Shown piece after piece: positions 1 through 9,334 of a stretch of 64,000 bases of DNA (within the stretch, counting starts at the first letter, position 1; every line of letters starts with the position of its first letter). Below the pieces are notes generated by a model. It searched no databases. It saw only the letters and a list, made by a program, of their open reading frames with translations, and had not been told where the DNA came from. Source of the DNA: Caballeronia arationis. GTDB taxonomy: Bacteria; Pseudomonadota; Gammaproteobacteria; Burkholderiales; Burkholderiaceae. The stretch covers positions 1-64,000 of the forward strand of contig NZ_FCOG02000034.1 in assembly GCF_001544975.2 (NCBI RefSeq). The letters run 5' to 3'. Both the position numbers and the translations under genes were made by a program.

Positions 1-84
1 GCTCTATCAGTATCGGAATCGAGCTTCACTTGGCTAGCCGCGCACAATAATTCACCCATAGATTCCCCCGACGATCCAAAAAAA

Positions 85-136
85 GAAAAGAGAGGAATGC
101 AGGCGGCCGAAGCGCGCCCACATTTCCTCTCTTTTC
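85..136 (-). terminator. Rho-independent terminator of the exported-protein gene
   Basis: A perfect 13-bp inverted repeat (85-97 with 124-136) encloses a GC-rich loop that itself folds around a TTCG tetraloop. On the minus strand it is followed by a T-rich run (top-strand A run at 78-84). It lies just after the stop of the gene that ends at 158. Confidence 0.85.
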
Positions 137-157
137 AATTACTTCGCTTGATGTTGC

Positions 158-1042
158 TTACAGATTTGCGCCCAGCGTCGCAATTGCGTCCGACTTGATG
201 ACTTCAGCTGCCGCCGGGTTGATGGCCTGAACGATGCCATTGACCGTGCCGCCGACCGTGGCTATTGCAGCGCCGCCCGAAGCGGATGCGCTGAAGTTGC
301 CGTTGCCGTTGGTGTTGGTCGTTGCGGTGCCGAGCGTCGTCGTGATGGCCTTTCCGTCTGCGTCCACGCCGGTGTTCAGGTTCACGCTGCCCGAAGCGCC
401 CGAGACCGACAGGTCAGCCGTATGGCTCGACGTGATTGCCACGCCGTTGACCACATTGCTGTTGTCGTTGATGCCCGTGGTGATGGGACCGCCGACCGTC
501 GAGGCGCCGAGTGCAACTTGCAGCGAGCCCGACGAGGACGTTGCCGACACACCGCCTTGGTTGGTCGATGCGTTGATGGCATCTTGCGTCTTGACCGACA
601 GCGCGCCCGCGCCGGCCAGGTCACCCGGGACACCAGCTTGCGCTTGACCCGGGATGCCCGTGATGCCGATGTTCGCGATGTTCGCTGCACCAGCGACGCC
701 CGCTGCCGACAGGCCGTTGGAGTTCGCCGTGCCCGTGCCCGAGCCCGTCGAGTAGTTCCATGCCTGACCGGCGCCGGTCGTCTGCGTGACACCGGTGAAG
801 CCAGCGGCGGCCGCGTTCACGTTGGTCGACGTGGTTGCGTTCAGGTTTGCTGCGGCGGTCTGGGTGTTGATGGCCTTCGATTCGCTGCTGCCACCGTTCA
901 CCATGTTGACCGAGCCGCTGATGCTGTTGCCGACTTGCACGACACCGAGCGCACCCGCAGCCGGGTTCGATTGAGCGTGAGCAACAGCCGATGCGAGCAG
1001 GGCAGCAGTGAAAGCGGAGATAGCGATGAAGTTCTTTTTCAT
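158..1042 (-). CDS. Exported Ala/Gly/Asn/Ser-rich protein with signal peptide
   Basis: The protein has 294 residues. The start at 1042 is preferred over 1051 because AGGA lies nine bases upstream of 1042 but abuts 1051. Residues 1-23 form a classical signal peptide (KK, hydrophobic core, cleavage at AHA|QS). The rest is low-complexity: Ala, Gly, Ser, Asn and Thr with hardly any charged residues except near the C-terminus, alternating in a way typical of secreted beta-repeat or adhesin-like proteins. No catalytic motif is visible. It has its own hairpin terminator and an AT-rich upstream element at 1160-1183, so it looks like a single-gene unit. It resembles bacterial envelope proteins more than virion proteins, so a lysogenic-conversion or infection-time surface role is possible but inferred. 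Confidence 0.75.
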   Translation of the reverse strand: MKKNFIAISAFTAALLASAVAHAQSNPAAGALGVVQVGNSISGSVNMVNGGSSESKAINTQTAAANLNATTSTNVNAAAAGFTGVTQTTGAGQAWNYSTGSGTGTANSNGLSAAGVAGAANIANIGITGIPGQAQAGVPGDLAGAGALSVKTQDAINASTNQGGVSATSSSGSLQVALGASTVGGPITTGINDNSNVVNGVAITSSHTADLSVSGASGSVNLNTGVDADGKAITTTLGTATTNTNGNGNFSASASGGAAIATVGGTVNGIVQAINPAAAEVIKSDAIATLGANL

Positions 1043-1159
1043 TTGTGACATTTCCTTGTGTCAAGGGGTTATCGAATTAGTGACGAGTGCCCCTTGACCA
1101 CTCAGTCACTGTAGGGGAAAGAGGTGTTGCAGAGATTTCATTGGTTCAATCTCACGGTT

Positions 1160-1183
1160 GGAATATATGGTTGAGATTTTCTA
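1160..1183 (-). promoter_or_regulatory. AT-rich promoter-like element (copy 1)
   Basis: On the minus strand this site reads an A-rich tract, then CTCAACCATATATTCC. The same arrangement, with CTCAAACATATATTCC, occurs at 32628-32653. It lies about 120 bases upstream of the exported-protein gene. TATATT resembles the AT-rich core of phiKZ-type early promoters. Promoter function is inferred. Confidence 0.45.
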
Positions 1184-1191
1184 GGATCGCA

Positions 1192-1569
1192 CTACTGATC
1201 ATTCTGAACGCGCGTAAGGATCAGATTGTCCGTGCGACAACGTCCCGTGAAGACATACGACAGGTCTCCATGCTGATAAATGCCGAACGACCTGAGCTGG
1301 TCAAAGAGATCACGACCGAACTCCAAGATGTCCCAGGCGACATTCCCCGCCTCGGAGAGCGTGCCTTGTCTAGCGTGGCGATAACGCTCGGCTTCGGCGT
1401 ACGTCATGAGACTGGACATGGCGCTGGCCTCCTGAGAGAGACACTGAACCACATCTTCGATGACATGGTTCAGGTAACCGTCGCTGTCTCCGCTCTCGCG
1501 GTCGATGCGCTTGTGCAGGGCCCGGACCGACTTGTTCAGGTCCAGGATAATCGTGTCAGGCGTGCTCAT
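1192..1569 (-). CDS. Hypothetical protein, helical
   Basis: The protein has 125 residues from ATG 1569. A GTG at 1596 would extend it by nine residues but lies inside the upstream terminator stem, so the ATG is preferred; neither has a good ribosome-binding site. The N-terminus (STPDTIILDLNKSVRALHKR) and the following 80 residues read as amphipathic helices with several acidic patches, and the C-terminus is basic. I recognise no family. It is the last gene of the fibre island, after the terminator at 1582-1612, so it may have its own weak promoter. It could be a small virion-assembly or regulatory protein, but nothing in the sequence decides this. Confidence 0.6.
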   Translation of the reverse strand: MSTPDTIILDLNKSVRALHKRIDRESGDSDGYLNHVIEDVVQCLSQEASAMSSLMTYAEAERYRHARQGTLSEAGNVAWDILEFGRDLFDQLRSFGIYQHGDLSYVFTGRCRTDNLILTRVQNDQ

Positions 1570-1581
1570 GTGCGTTAACGG

Positions 1582-1612
1582 AAAAAGAGCTCGCACCCGT
1601 GAGGATGCGAGC
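1582..1612 (-). terminator. Terminator after the repeat-protein gene
   Basis: The stem GCTCGCA/TGCGAGC (1589-1595 with 1606-1612) is followed on the minus strand by TCTTTTT. It separates the fibre-island transcript from the gene at 1192-1569. Confidence 0.7.
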
Positions 1613-1695
1613 TTGAAGCGATGTTTACGAGGTTTGGACCGTGAAAGTCACTCCGGGTCCAGACGATGAAGCAGGGCGGTAAAAACAGACCCGCG

Positions 1696-2106
1696 TCACG
1701 AGGACCACCACGTCTCCGTATGCCCGGGGACTTGATAGGGCAGCGTAGACGCCCCGATCACTTCCATGACCACCTGCGTGGCAAGAGGCGGTCTGAATCC
1801 CGCACCGATCACTTCTATCGACACGCCGGACACTGGCATGTGTGGTGGCACGCCCCCAATGACCTCCATCGTCACCTGTGCGACAGACCAGTCCTTGAGC
1901 GCTTTGACAACCACCTGACCCATCACGGCTTGGGCGCCCAGGTTCGAAGGCGGTCTGAGGACGACTTGTCCCGTCACCCCTTTAACGCCTAAGTTCGAAG
2001 GAGCCTTAACGACGACTTGGCCGACGACGCCCTGGACGCCCAGGTTTGAGGGCGTGTCCACCATGTAGTGAACTGCTGCCGCCTGCACCGATACTGCTGT
2101 GGACAT
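1696..2106 (-). CDS. Small tail-associated protein made of six ~19-residue repeats
   Basis: The protein has 136 residues, with AAGGAGG six bases before the ATG. After about 15 residues it consists of tandem units. Three carry the core PSNLGVxGVxGQVVVKA; three divergent ones carry the core VxMEVIGxxxPP. Each unit looks like one beta-hairpin, so the whole could form a short beta-helix or solenoid. It is the terminal gene of the fibre cluster, directly downstream of the jellyroll-type proteins. A second protein of the same design but different sequence lies at 16772-17002. Repeats of this 'V.QEVVE.L' type are known from phage tail-fibre-associated proteins. Exact role unknown; a fibre accessory or capping subunit is plausible. 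Confidence 0.8.
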   Translation of the reverse strand: MSTAVSVQAAAVHYMVDTPSNLGVQGVVGQVVVKAPSNLGVKGVTGQVVLRPPSNLGAQAVMGQVVVKALKDWSVAQVTMEVIGGVPPHMPVSGVSIEVIGAGFRPPLATQVVMEVIGASTLPYQVPGHTETWWSS

Positions 2107-2116
2107 GACGGCCTCC

Positions 2117-2530
2117 TTATGTCACTTTGGCAACCGCAACTTTCACGGCCCTCGCACCGGAAAGGGTCCAGGGTTGATTGGTGTTCGGATCCACCGACTG
2201 GAGGCGGCTCGCGAACGATGGTGTTGCAGTTAAGCCACTCACCGCGGCACCGTCACCTTCCACCGTTCCGCTGACCAGTCCCACCTGACCTTGTGCGCGT
2301 GTTGTGACCATCCCGAAATTAGGATACGGCGCACTGGGCAGCGGCATACCGGAGACGTTGCAGTACGGTCCCTTCAACATCAGGCCGCGCCCGACTGCGC
2401 CCGAGCGAGACGGAACCGTACATACGGTGTTGCCGTTGACATTCGTCTGCTGGCTTGTTGCCCGGCCCCGCCTTGTCAGGTCCGAAGTCTCAATGACCGA
2501 CTCATACCCTTCCATGTACTGTAAGGTCAT
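2117..2530 (-). CDS. Mini tail ligand protein: N- and C-terminal modules without the central domain
   Basis: The protein has 137 residues. Residues 1-80 align with the start of its upstream neighbour (2540-4786): GYES/GFES, a T-S/D-[DI]LTRRG motif and RGLMLKGPY. Residues 82-137 align with that neighbour's last 60 residues (GQVGLVSGTV, PSFAS, DPNTNQPWTLSG). The ~600-residue sialidase-like and jellyroll-like middle is absent. It therefore looks like an internally deleted paralogue that keeps the attachment module and the C-terminal WT-motif module. It starts ten bases after the neighbour's stop with no good ribosome-binding site, suggesting translational coupling. Likely a tail-fibre tip or decoy subunit; this is inference. 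Confidence 0.8.
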   Translation of the reverse strand: MTLQYMEGYESVIETSDLTRRGRATSQQTNVNGNTVCTVPSRSGAVGRGLMLKGPYCNVSGMPLPSAPYPNFGMVTTRAQGQVGLVSGTVEGDGAAVSGLTATPSFASRLQSVDPNTNQPWTLSGARAVKVAVAKVT

Positions 2531-2539
2531 AGTTCGTCG

Positions 2540-4786
2540 TCAGTTTGCTTTTGTGACAGCGATGTGTGCTGAAGTGACTCCGCTCTTCGTCCACGCTGTG
2601 TTTGTGTTCGGGTCGTTTTCCAGCAATACCGACGCGAATGTAGGGGCGCCCGTCGCTAACGCGGTGACCGTGCTCGAGTCGGCCTCCTTTCCGTTGTTGA
2701 CGACCCCAACCTTGCCTTGCGCGCTGACGATGCCGTTCTTGGTAAAGTAGGCCTCAGCTTGCACTGCGCAGACACTGTAATTGGCTGGAATTGAAACGCT
2801 CGCGTTATAGACGTCCTGGGCGCCTGTGACCAGCGAGGAGACGTAACCCTCGGAGTTCGAAAGAGGACCACCGGAAAGGGCAGCGTTACTCGTCGATGCT
2901 GTGCTAGGAGTCATAGCGACTTGCGCGTCACCCGTAATCACCCAGGGAAGGACGTTGATCGGGCCTAGCTGACCAGCGTTGTTGCCGCCAGCCATCGACG
3001 TCAAATAGAGGTCGTCGATCATCACCCAATTACCAGTTCGAGGAAGGTTGATGAATAGCATCGACGCGCCTGTGTCCGTGCTTGGCGCGAGGAGGAGGGT
3101 GCCAATAGTTCCGAGAATCACACCGTCGAGGGCCCACTGAACGGTGAACGTGTTCGGAGTAGCGGTCGCTGTTGCGATGAGTTCGTAGAAGTGAGTGAGC
3201 GAACTCGCCGGAGCATTCGCGCTACCTCCAGTGGGCAAAGCAATCGACGTGGTGCCCGAGTTCGTCAACGCTGCATTGCCGGCGATGGTGTAAGCCGTGA
3301 TCGTTCTGCTGTTGCTAGAGATGGCGCCGGCCACAAATCCTGCACCGACGCAGTTCCCGGAGGCCGTGCCCCACGGCGTGTACACCCCGGCCGCGCTTTG
3401 CGACCCGGAGAAGAGTGCCAACATCGAAGCACTCGCGCCCGTCGCTTCAGCGTGGTCTGGATAGTAGACCGGTGTCCACGCAATGCCATCTGTCGACGTT
3501 GCCACGACATTGTTGCTGGTGGCGCCCGTGATCACGAAGCGTTGTCCGTCCCAGGTCACGTTTGAGAAGCCGTTTCCGTTCGACGCGCTCGGCGTAGACA
3601 GGATGAATCGGTTCTGCTTGGTCCAGCTCAGGCCATCGGCGGATGTATAGATGGCCCCGAGTGCCGGCGACACCGGGTCTTGGCCGACCGCAACGAGCAT
3701 GCTTCCGTTTGCCGCGATACTCCAAACCGTCGTGGTGCTCCAGCTCACGCCGCTACCCACAACCCATGCGTTGCTGGTCGAGCTGCCGTTGATGTAGATA
3801 CCGCCGTACCCGACCCCGACCCAGTTGTTCTTGAACCGGACCATGTCGTTGATAAATGCCGGATAGCTGGGCAATGCGGTCCAATTTGCCGCTACCGTGG
3901 GATCGGCGCTTACTGGACAATAGAAGGCGTATGAGGTGGTTCCGGAAATCGGCAGGGTAGTCGCGCCTCCCGAGATCGTCGCCGTGGCAATGAAATAGCC
4001 GTTGCTAATCTTGCACCAGGCGCTGCCGTATCCGGAGCCGGTCATGTTAACGCCGGAGACCATCGTCGGCGCCGCCGAGAGCGAGCTGTAATAGAAAATG
4101 CGGAAACCTGGAGCGCTCGAATAGCCGACAGCCAAATACGGCGCGGCGCTAATCCCGGTGGGAATTACAGTTTTCTGTGAGGTCCCGGTGACGCTCATCG
4201 CTGTCCACGTGACACCCATGTTCGTCGAGTAGTAGGCGGATGAACTCGTCGAGCCACTCTTATTCGAGACAATGATCGTGGCGCTCGAACCACTACCCGC
4301 AACAGCGATGGTGCTATTGATGCTCTGACCGGATGGCGTCGCCCCCGTGACTGTCCAACTCATCAAATCGGTAGAGTAAGCAACGCCGATTGTCCCGCTG
4401 GCCAAGATGCAGATCGCCCAGTAATACTGCGCGCCGTCGTAGGCAATTTGCATCGTGTCGCCTGGAGCAATCTGCAAAACGCTAGCCTTGTTAAAGGTTG
4501 CATATGTGCCGAACGAGAAGCCACCCAGTTGCCAAAGGCCGTACACGCTCTGCTTCGTGTTGATCATCCCGAAGTCGGCGACGGTTGTGCCGGAGTTGGG
4601 CAACCCAGCTGCGCTGGAGTACGGCCCCCGCAACATCAATCCTCGGCCGGATAAGCTCGTGCGCGACGGCAATCCCAACACGCCCGCGCCCGCCAAATTC
4701 GTCGCAGATGCACGCATCCAACCGCGTCGAGTGATGTCCGTGTCATCGACGACAGACTCGAAACCTTCTGTGAAAAGCAACGTCAT
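2540..4786 (-). CDS. Tail ligand protein with sialidase/BNR-like repeats and a jellyroll-like domain
   Basis: The protein has 748 residues. The start at 4786 has AGGAAAG upstream; the open frame extends to 5020, but that part is the antisense shadow of the next gene. Residues 1-75 are the shared N-terminal module (TLLFTEGFESV, TRRGW, RGLMLRGPY). Residues ~100-430 contain repeated Ser-Thr/Asp-x-G-x-x-W-T units (STDLMSWT, STNMGVTWT, TSADGLSWT, STDGIAWT), the signature of BNR/sialidase-like beta-propellers. Residues ~460-610 resemble a LamG/concanavalin-like sandwich (NWVMIDDLYL). The last 60 residues are the shared WT module (DPNTNTAWT). It probably binds a surface glycan at the tail tip. Sialidase catalytic residues are not evident. 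Confidence 0.82.
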   Translation of the reverse strand: MTLLFTEGFESVVDDTDITRRGWMRASATNLAGAGVLGLPSRTSLSGRGLMLRGPYSSAAGLPNSGTTVADFGMINTKQSVYGLWQLGGFSFGTYATFNKASVLQIAPGDTMQIAYDGAQYYWAICILASGTIGVAYSTDLMSWTVTGATPSGQSINSTIAVAGSGSSATIIVSNKSGSTSSSAYYSTNMGVTWTAMSVTGTSQKTVIPTGISAAPYLAVGYSSAPGFRIFYYSSLSAAPTMVSGVNMTGSGYGSAWCKISNGYFIATATISGGATTLPISGTTSYAFYCPVSADPTVAANWTALPSYPAFINDMVRFKNNWVGVGYGGIYINGSSTSNAWVVGSGVSWSTTTVWSIAANGSMLVAVGQDPVSPALGAIYTSADGLSWTKQNRFILSTPSASNGNGFSNVTWDGQRFVITGATSNNVVATSTDGIAWTPVYYPDHAEATGASASMLALFSGSQSAAGVYTPWGTASGNCVGAGFVAGAISSNSRTITAYTIAGNAALTNSGTTSIALPTGGSANAPASSLTHFYELIATATATPNTFTVQWALDGVILGTIGTLLLAPSTDTGASMLFINLPRTGNWVMIDDLYLTSMAGGNNAGQLGPINVLPWVITGDAQVAMTPSTASTSNAALSGGPLSNSEGYVSSLVTGAQDVYNASVSIPANYSVCAVQAEAYFTKNGIVSAQGKVGVVNNGKEADSSTVTALATGAPTFASVLLENDPNTNTAWTKSGVTSAHIAVTKAN

Positions 4787-4794
4787 GATCTTTC

Positions 4795-5910
4795 CTAGTT
4801 GTGCGAGTTCTGACCGAACTCGGCAGCATTGACCGAGGCTGCCGTCCAAGCAGCGCTTCCGTCGCTCTCGGATATTCCGATGAATTCGTTCGGCCCTGAC
4901 ATCGTGACGCCCATATTCGTCTGCACGCCACCCACCGCCTGCACGGCTGTCAGCTGTGTGTACTTGTCGCTCGCTCCTCGATAAATCACTGCCTTTATGT
5001 CCGTCGCGGAAGTCGTCCACTTGTACCGGTCGGTCTGGTTCGCTGCGGTGGAGACGACAGAGTTCGCGCCAGTCGGATCCGTGGCTGACTGCCAGTTCGG
5101 CTCGTTTCCTGAAGCTGAGAATTGGGTGACCGAGCCATTTCCAACGGCGGTCGCAAACGAGATCTGTCGCGGCGTGAACTGAGCGATGAGCTCCGGGGTC
5201 AACGTCGCCGGAGCCGGCCAGTTGGTATCTGCGCTCGACACCGCGTGAACGATCAGGTCATCAAACTGCCATGGAGCCGTGACCGCGGAATAGAACTTCA
5301 GTCGGTTTGCAATCTGCCCCGCGCTGAAAATATCGGTACTGAACGTAACGGCAACGTCTTTGAAGATCGGACTGCCCGCAAGACACAGCGTTGCCATCAG
5401 CGCGCCGGTTGGTGCATACGAGAAATACACCCCTACCCAGACATACGTTCCCGCCTGCACCGCCAAGTAATGGGGGGCGTTGGTAAGGCCCGTCGTGGTC
5501 GAGGGAAGAACCAGATTGAGTCCGGTCGTTGCCGAATAGCTCAATCCGAGCAGGGGCAGGGCAGGGCCCGCCGCCGTGCTGCTACCAAGTGCCACGAGTA
5601 CATCCGTGCCGCTGGCCACCGGTGTCCCGATCTCGATCCATCCGCAGAACCCAAACGCCCCCGACCCGCCGGCCGCGGCCAAGCTGCGAAGCACCTGCAT
5701 CGTGGAGGCGAACTGATACTCCATGCCCGACTGGTTCTGCGCCGAGGCAGCGAACGCCAGCGCGTTACCATTGAACGCACCTGCGTTCTGCGTAATTTGG
5801 CCTTGATAGGCGGTGTTGGTCTGGTACCAAGGAAAGGCGTTTCCGATGGCTCCTGCCGGATAGACGTCCAGCCCTTCCGCACCGGCAATAAATTCGGCCG
5901 CTACACTCAT
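4795..5910 (-). CDS. Tail ligand protein, jellyroll (LamG-like), WT-module C-terminus
   Basis: The protein has 371 residues, with AAGGAAGGGG upstream of ATG 5910. Residues ~20-215 show the length and pattern of a concanavalin/LamG-like sandwich (YVWVGVYFSY, then WQFDDLIVHAVS just before the linker). Residues ~300-371 form the C-terminal module shared with the other ligand proteins, ending in SDGSAAWTAASVNAAEFG. It differs from its neighbours in lacking the LLFxxGF start. It sits between the long coiled-coil fibre at 5929-9279 and the 748-residue ligand protein, with gaps under 20 bases, so all are probably co-expressed. Likely role: receptor or glycan binding at the distal tail. Confidence 0.78.
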   Translation of the reverse strand: MSVAAEFIAGAEGLDVYPAGAIGNAFPWYQTNTAYQGQITQNAGAFNGNALAFAASAQNQSGMEYQFASTMQVLRSLAAAGGSGAFGFCGWIEIGTPVASGTDVLVALGSSTAAGPALPLLGLSYSATTGLNLVLPSTTTGLTNAPHYLAVQAGTYVWVGVYFSYAPTGALMATLCLAGSPIFKDVAVTFSTDIFSAGQIANRLKFYSAVTAPWQFDDLIVHAVSSADTNWPAPATLTPELIAQFTPRQISFATAVGNGSVTQFSASGNEPNWQSATDPTGANSVVSTAANQTDRYKWTTSATDIKAVIYRGASDKYTQLTAVQAVGGVQTNMGVTMSGPNEFIGISESDGSAAWTAASVNAAEFGQNSHN

Positions 5911-5928
5911 GATTTCCCCTTCCTTCGA

Positions 5929-8900
5929 TTAGCTGTAGCTTCCGCGCAGCGCCACCGACATCTGCGAAAGATTGGTGGTGTTGAACTGGAACGAAAGCTG
6001 ATCGCCCGCGTTGAACACGGTGCTGGTATTGACAGAACTGAACGCCCCGCTACCTTGCTGACCGTTCCCGGTCGAAGTAAACGTGATGGTCCCGACCTGG
6101 ATGCCGCTCGGGTGAGCGCTGGTGTATGCCATCACATTGACGACTGCGGTCGTGCCGGAATAGAACACGCAGTTCGCCACGGAGGGACTCCAATTGCTTC
6201 CGAACGTGCAGGTCTCGGTGAACGGATACCGGACCTCCTGGAAAAGATTGGGATTACCGTTTAGACAACAGACGATCCGTGCGTTAACGAGTGCCGATGC
6301 CGCGGCTGCTTGCGAAGCGGCGGCGCTCGCCGCAGCGGCACTCGCCTGCGTCTGCGCGTCGGCATCCGAAGCAGCCGCACTCGTCGCCGAGGCGGAAGCC
6401 TGAGCTGCACTGGACGAAGCCTGGGTCGCGTGCGTCGCCGCGGCAGTTGCGCTGCCGGAGGCGTTGCTCTCGGAGGTGGCGGCCGCGCTCGCGCTCACCG
6501 AAGCCGCACTGGCGGAAGCGGCAGCATTACTGGCCTGAGTACTAGCGCTGCTAACTCCGCTCGTCACCTGACTCACTGCGACTGCAGCGTTGGCGGCCGA
6601 TTGTGCCGCTGCTGCTGCACTTGTTGCCGATTGAGTCGCTGCCGCCGATGCATTGCTGGCCGACGAAGCAGCCTGCTGCGAATAATAGTTAGCCGATCCC
6701 GAGGGACCCGCTACCAGATCCGCCGCGGTGGCCGCTGACGCTGCTGCTGCACTGGCGCTGCTGTCTGCGTCGGTCGCGCTGATCGAAGCATCCTGGGCGC
6801 TCGTCGCTGACTGCGCAGCGTAATATGCCGCCGAGTAATACTGCGAATTGTCGACCACACCGTCCTGCTGGGATGCCCATTGAGCCGCGAGGTCCGCCGA
6901 AGCGGCAGCTGCATCTGCCTTACCTTGAGCATCGGTCCGGGCGCTCGTTGCCGCGGTCGCCGAAACGGCGGCGGACTGTGCGCTATTGCTCGCGTCGTTT
7001 GCAGAAGCAGAAGCCGCTGCCGCGGAACCGGCCGCGTTGGTCGCGGACGTGGACGCGCCAGCAGCCGCGGAGGAGGCCATATCCGCCGACGCTCCAGCGT
7101 TCGCTTCGCTGGTCGCGGCGCTGCTCGCGCTGGTCGCCGCCGCGCTTGCAGAGCTTGCCGCTTGCGACGCGGCGAGCGCCACGTTCGCGGACGTCGTGGA
7201 ATCCGATGCACTCGGTGCGTTCCATTGAGTTCCGTCCCACGTCATGATGACCGGTGGAGACTGACTCGTGTCCTCATACTGCGCACCGACATTTAGCTGA
7301 TTGCCGTTGTTGTCGACTGCCGGCGGCGTATTGTGGGCACCCAACCACGTGGCGTTGAACGCAGCCAGCGCTGCCTGGAGTTGCGAAAACGTCGTCGCGG
7401 CGTTACCCGCGGAGGTCGCGGCATTACTTGCGCTCGTGGCGGCGTTTGATGCATAGGTCGACGCACCGGTTGCCGAGTCTGCGGCACTGTTTGCAGAGCC
7501 AGCGGCCTGGAGGGCATAGACATAGGCGGACCAGTAGACCGTCCCTCCCACCGTTCCCGATGTTTGAGAAGCCCATGCTCTTGCTAGTGCGGCTGAGTCT
7601 GCGGAGTTCGAGTTGCTCGCCGCTGCGCTCGCGGCATATCCCGACGCTTGGCTGGCGTAGTACTTCGCTGAATAGTCCACGCCACCAACCGTGCCCGAGC
7701 CCTGCGTTGCCCAAGCCTGCGCAGTGGCGGCTGATGCGGCTGCGCTGCTGGCTTGCGCTGTTGCGTCGGCGTCTGATGACGCGGCGCTGGTCGCTGCTGT
7801 TGACGCAGTAGCCGCTGACGCCGCGGCCTGTAAAGCCGAGTAGTAAGACGAGTAGTTCTGGCCGTCGACGGTACCGCTCGACTGCGTGGCCCATGCCTGT
7901 GACAACGTGGCATATTGAGAGGCACTGCCGTTCGTGGTCGTCGCATCTTGGAGTAGACCGGCTGCCTGCTGGGAGAACTGTTGTGCCGAGCTCGCGCTTG
8001 CCGCCGCATCAGTTGCCGACGCTTCGGACGCACTTGCACTATTGCTTGAATCGGTCGCGTACGTACCTGCCTGAGACGCCGCGGTCGCGGCCGTCGCAGC
8101 GGACCCAGCCGCGCTCGTCTGAGCGTTGCCGGCCTGAGTCGCGGCACTGGCCGCCGCGCTTGCGCTATTGGCTGCAGCGGTGTTGCTATTTGCCGCTTGC
8201 GTTGCAAACGACGCTGCCGCCGACGCCGAACCAGCAGCCGCAGTCGCTGAACTCCCGGCGCTGGTTGCCGAATTCGACGATCCTGTTGCCGCCGTCGACG
8301 CTGCAATCGCGGAGCTGCTTGCTGCCTGCGCGTACACCATCGCAGACGCATACCCCGAACTGGCGACATTGCCCGACGTTGAGATAGCCCAGTCCTGAGC
8401 GAGTTGTGCGCTTGCCGTTGCATCATTGGAACGCTGCGTAGCCGTTGTCGCGCTCGCTGCGGCTTGCGCGGCCGATGCAGATGAGGCGCTCGCCTTGATG
8501 TCTGCGTCACTTGCCGATGCGACAGCCGCAAGCTGAGCAGACGTCGCGTTGTTCGCCGCGGTTGCAGCCTGCTGTGACGATGTTGCCGCCGCCTGCGCCG
8601 AGCTCGCTGCTGACGTTGCAGCCAGCTGGGCGTTGGCGCTCGCCTGTTCGCCAGCCTCATCCCAATCCTGCCAGACACCTCCGAGATAGATCCGAATGTT
8701 TGGCGGGATAGTAGCGGTGTTCATGTACATCGCGCCATCGACCAAGGCATTGTCGTTGGCATCGACATCCGGATCCTCGGCGAACTCGCCCAGCCAGACC
8801 GCGCCGAAGCTTAGTATCAGGGCCTGCAGCTTCGCTTGCGTGGCCTGGACCTGCGTGAGCGTGTCGCTCAGATTTCCGCCGACAGCCGCGGCGCTTGCGG

Positions 8901-9279
8901 CTGCCGCTTCAGCAGACGCTGCCGCTGCTTGCGCAGATGAGGCTGCTGCGCTCGCTTGCGATTTGGCATCCGCATCCGCTGTCTGTACGACGCTCAGAAA
9001 GCTTTGTGCTGCGTCCAATTGCGACGAAATGCTGTTCGCCGTGTCCAGTACCGATGCGGCCGTTGCTGCGGCGGCGCTTGCGCTACTCGCAGCGTCAGTG
9101 GCTGATGTGGCCGCCGCGGCGGCGCTGGCCGTCGCAGCAGCTTCAGACGAGGAGGCACTCGCTGCATCTGCATCGGCTTCTGCGACGTCCTGCTCGATCT
9201 CGTCGAATGCGGCGCCCATTCCCTCAATGACATCAACGAGAGTTCCTAACTGCGTATTAAGATCGTCTACGACGCTCAT
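5929..9279 (-). CDS. Giant Ala/Ser-rich coiled-coil tail fibre
   Basis: The protein has 1116 residues, with AGGA upstream of ATG 9279. Residues 1-50 are an N-terminal anchor shared with two other fibres (EGMGAAFDEIEQDVAEAD followed by DAASAS). Most of the chain is heptad-like Ala/Ser/Thr repeat, as in lambda Stf-type fibre repeats. Two 'WLG' modules (WLGEFAEDPDVD near residue 160, WLGAHNTPPAVDNNG near 640) each end in an aromatic-W strand. Several units of the type AWASQxxGTVxGxxYSAxYYA interrupt the coil. The last ~110 residues are a non-repetitive, beta-rich head ending in MSVALRGSYS, probably the receptor-binding tip. Probably trimeric. Its length is exceptional for a single fibre polypeptide. 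Confidence 0.88.
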   Translation of the reverse strand: MSVVDDLNTQLGTLVDVIEGMGAAFDEIEQDVAEADADAASASSSEAAATASAAAAATSATDAASSASAAAATAASVLDTANSISSQLDAAQSFLSVVQTADADAKSQASAAASSAQAAAASAEAAAASAAAVGGNLSDTLTQVQATQAKLQALILSFGAVWLGEFAEDPDVDANDNALVDGAMYMNTATIPPNIRIYLGGVWQDWDEAGEQASANAQLAATSAASSAQAAATSSQQAATAANNATSAQLAAVASASDADIKASASSASAAQAAASATTATQRSNDATASAQLAQDWAISTSGNVASSGYASAMVYAQAASSSAIAASTAATGSSNSATSAGSSATAAAGSASAAASFATQAANSNTAAANSASAAASAATQAGNAQTSAAGSAATAATAASQAGTYATDSSNSASASEASATDAAASASSAQQFSQQAAGLLQDATTTNGSASQYATLSQAWATQSSGTVDGQNYSSYYSALQAAASAATASTAATSAASSDADATAQASSAAASAATAQAWATQGSGTVGGVDYSAKYYASQASGYAASAAASNSNSADSAALARAWASQTSGTVGGTVYWSAYVYALQAAGSANSAADSATGASTYASNAATSASNAATSAGNAATTFSQLQAALAAFNATWLGAHNTPPAVDNNGNQLNVGAQYEDTSQSPPVIMTWDGTQWNAPSASDSTTSANVALAASQAASSASAAATSASSAATSEANAGASADMASSAAAGASTSATNAAGSAAAASASANDASNSAQSAAVSATAATSARTDAQGKADAAAASADLAAQWASQQDGVVDNSQYYSAAYYAAQSATSAQDASISATDADSSASAAAASAATAADLVAGPSGSANYYSQQAASSASNASAAATQSATSAAAAAQSAANAAVAVSQVTSGVSSASTQASNAAASASAASVSASAAATSESNASGSATAAATHATQASSSAAQASASATSAAASDADAQTQASAAAASAAASQAAAASALVNARIVCCLNGNPNLFQEVRYPFTETCTFGSNWSPSVANCVFYSGTTAVVNVMAYTSAHPSGIQVGTITFTSTGNGQQGSGAFSSVNTSTVFNAGDQLSFQFNTTNLSQMSVALRGSYS

Positions 9280-9334
9280 GGCCGATTCCTATAAAGAGAC
9301 CCTTCATAGGATTCCGACGACCCCCTGGTACAAA

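Noticed and set aside
7584-8678. 364-codon Arg/Pro-rich frame within the giant fibre
   Set aside because: Same-strand alternative frame of an Ala/Ser repeat sequence; its Arg richness is a by-product of the GC codons.
6300-9200. Short-period repeats looking like a CRISPR or satellite array
   Set aside because: The repetition is at protein level (Ala/Ser heptads); there are no identical DNA repeats with unique spacers.
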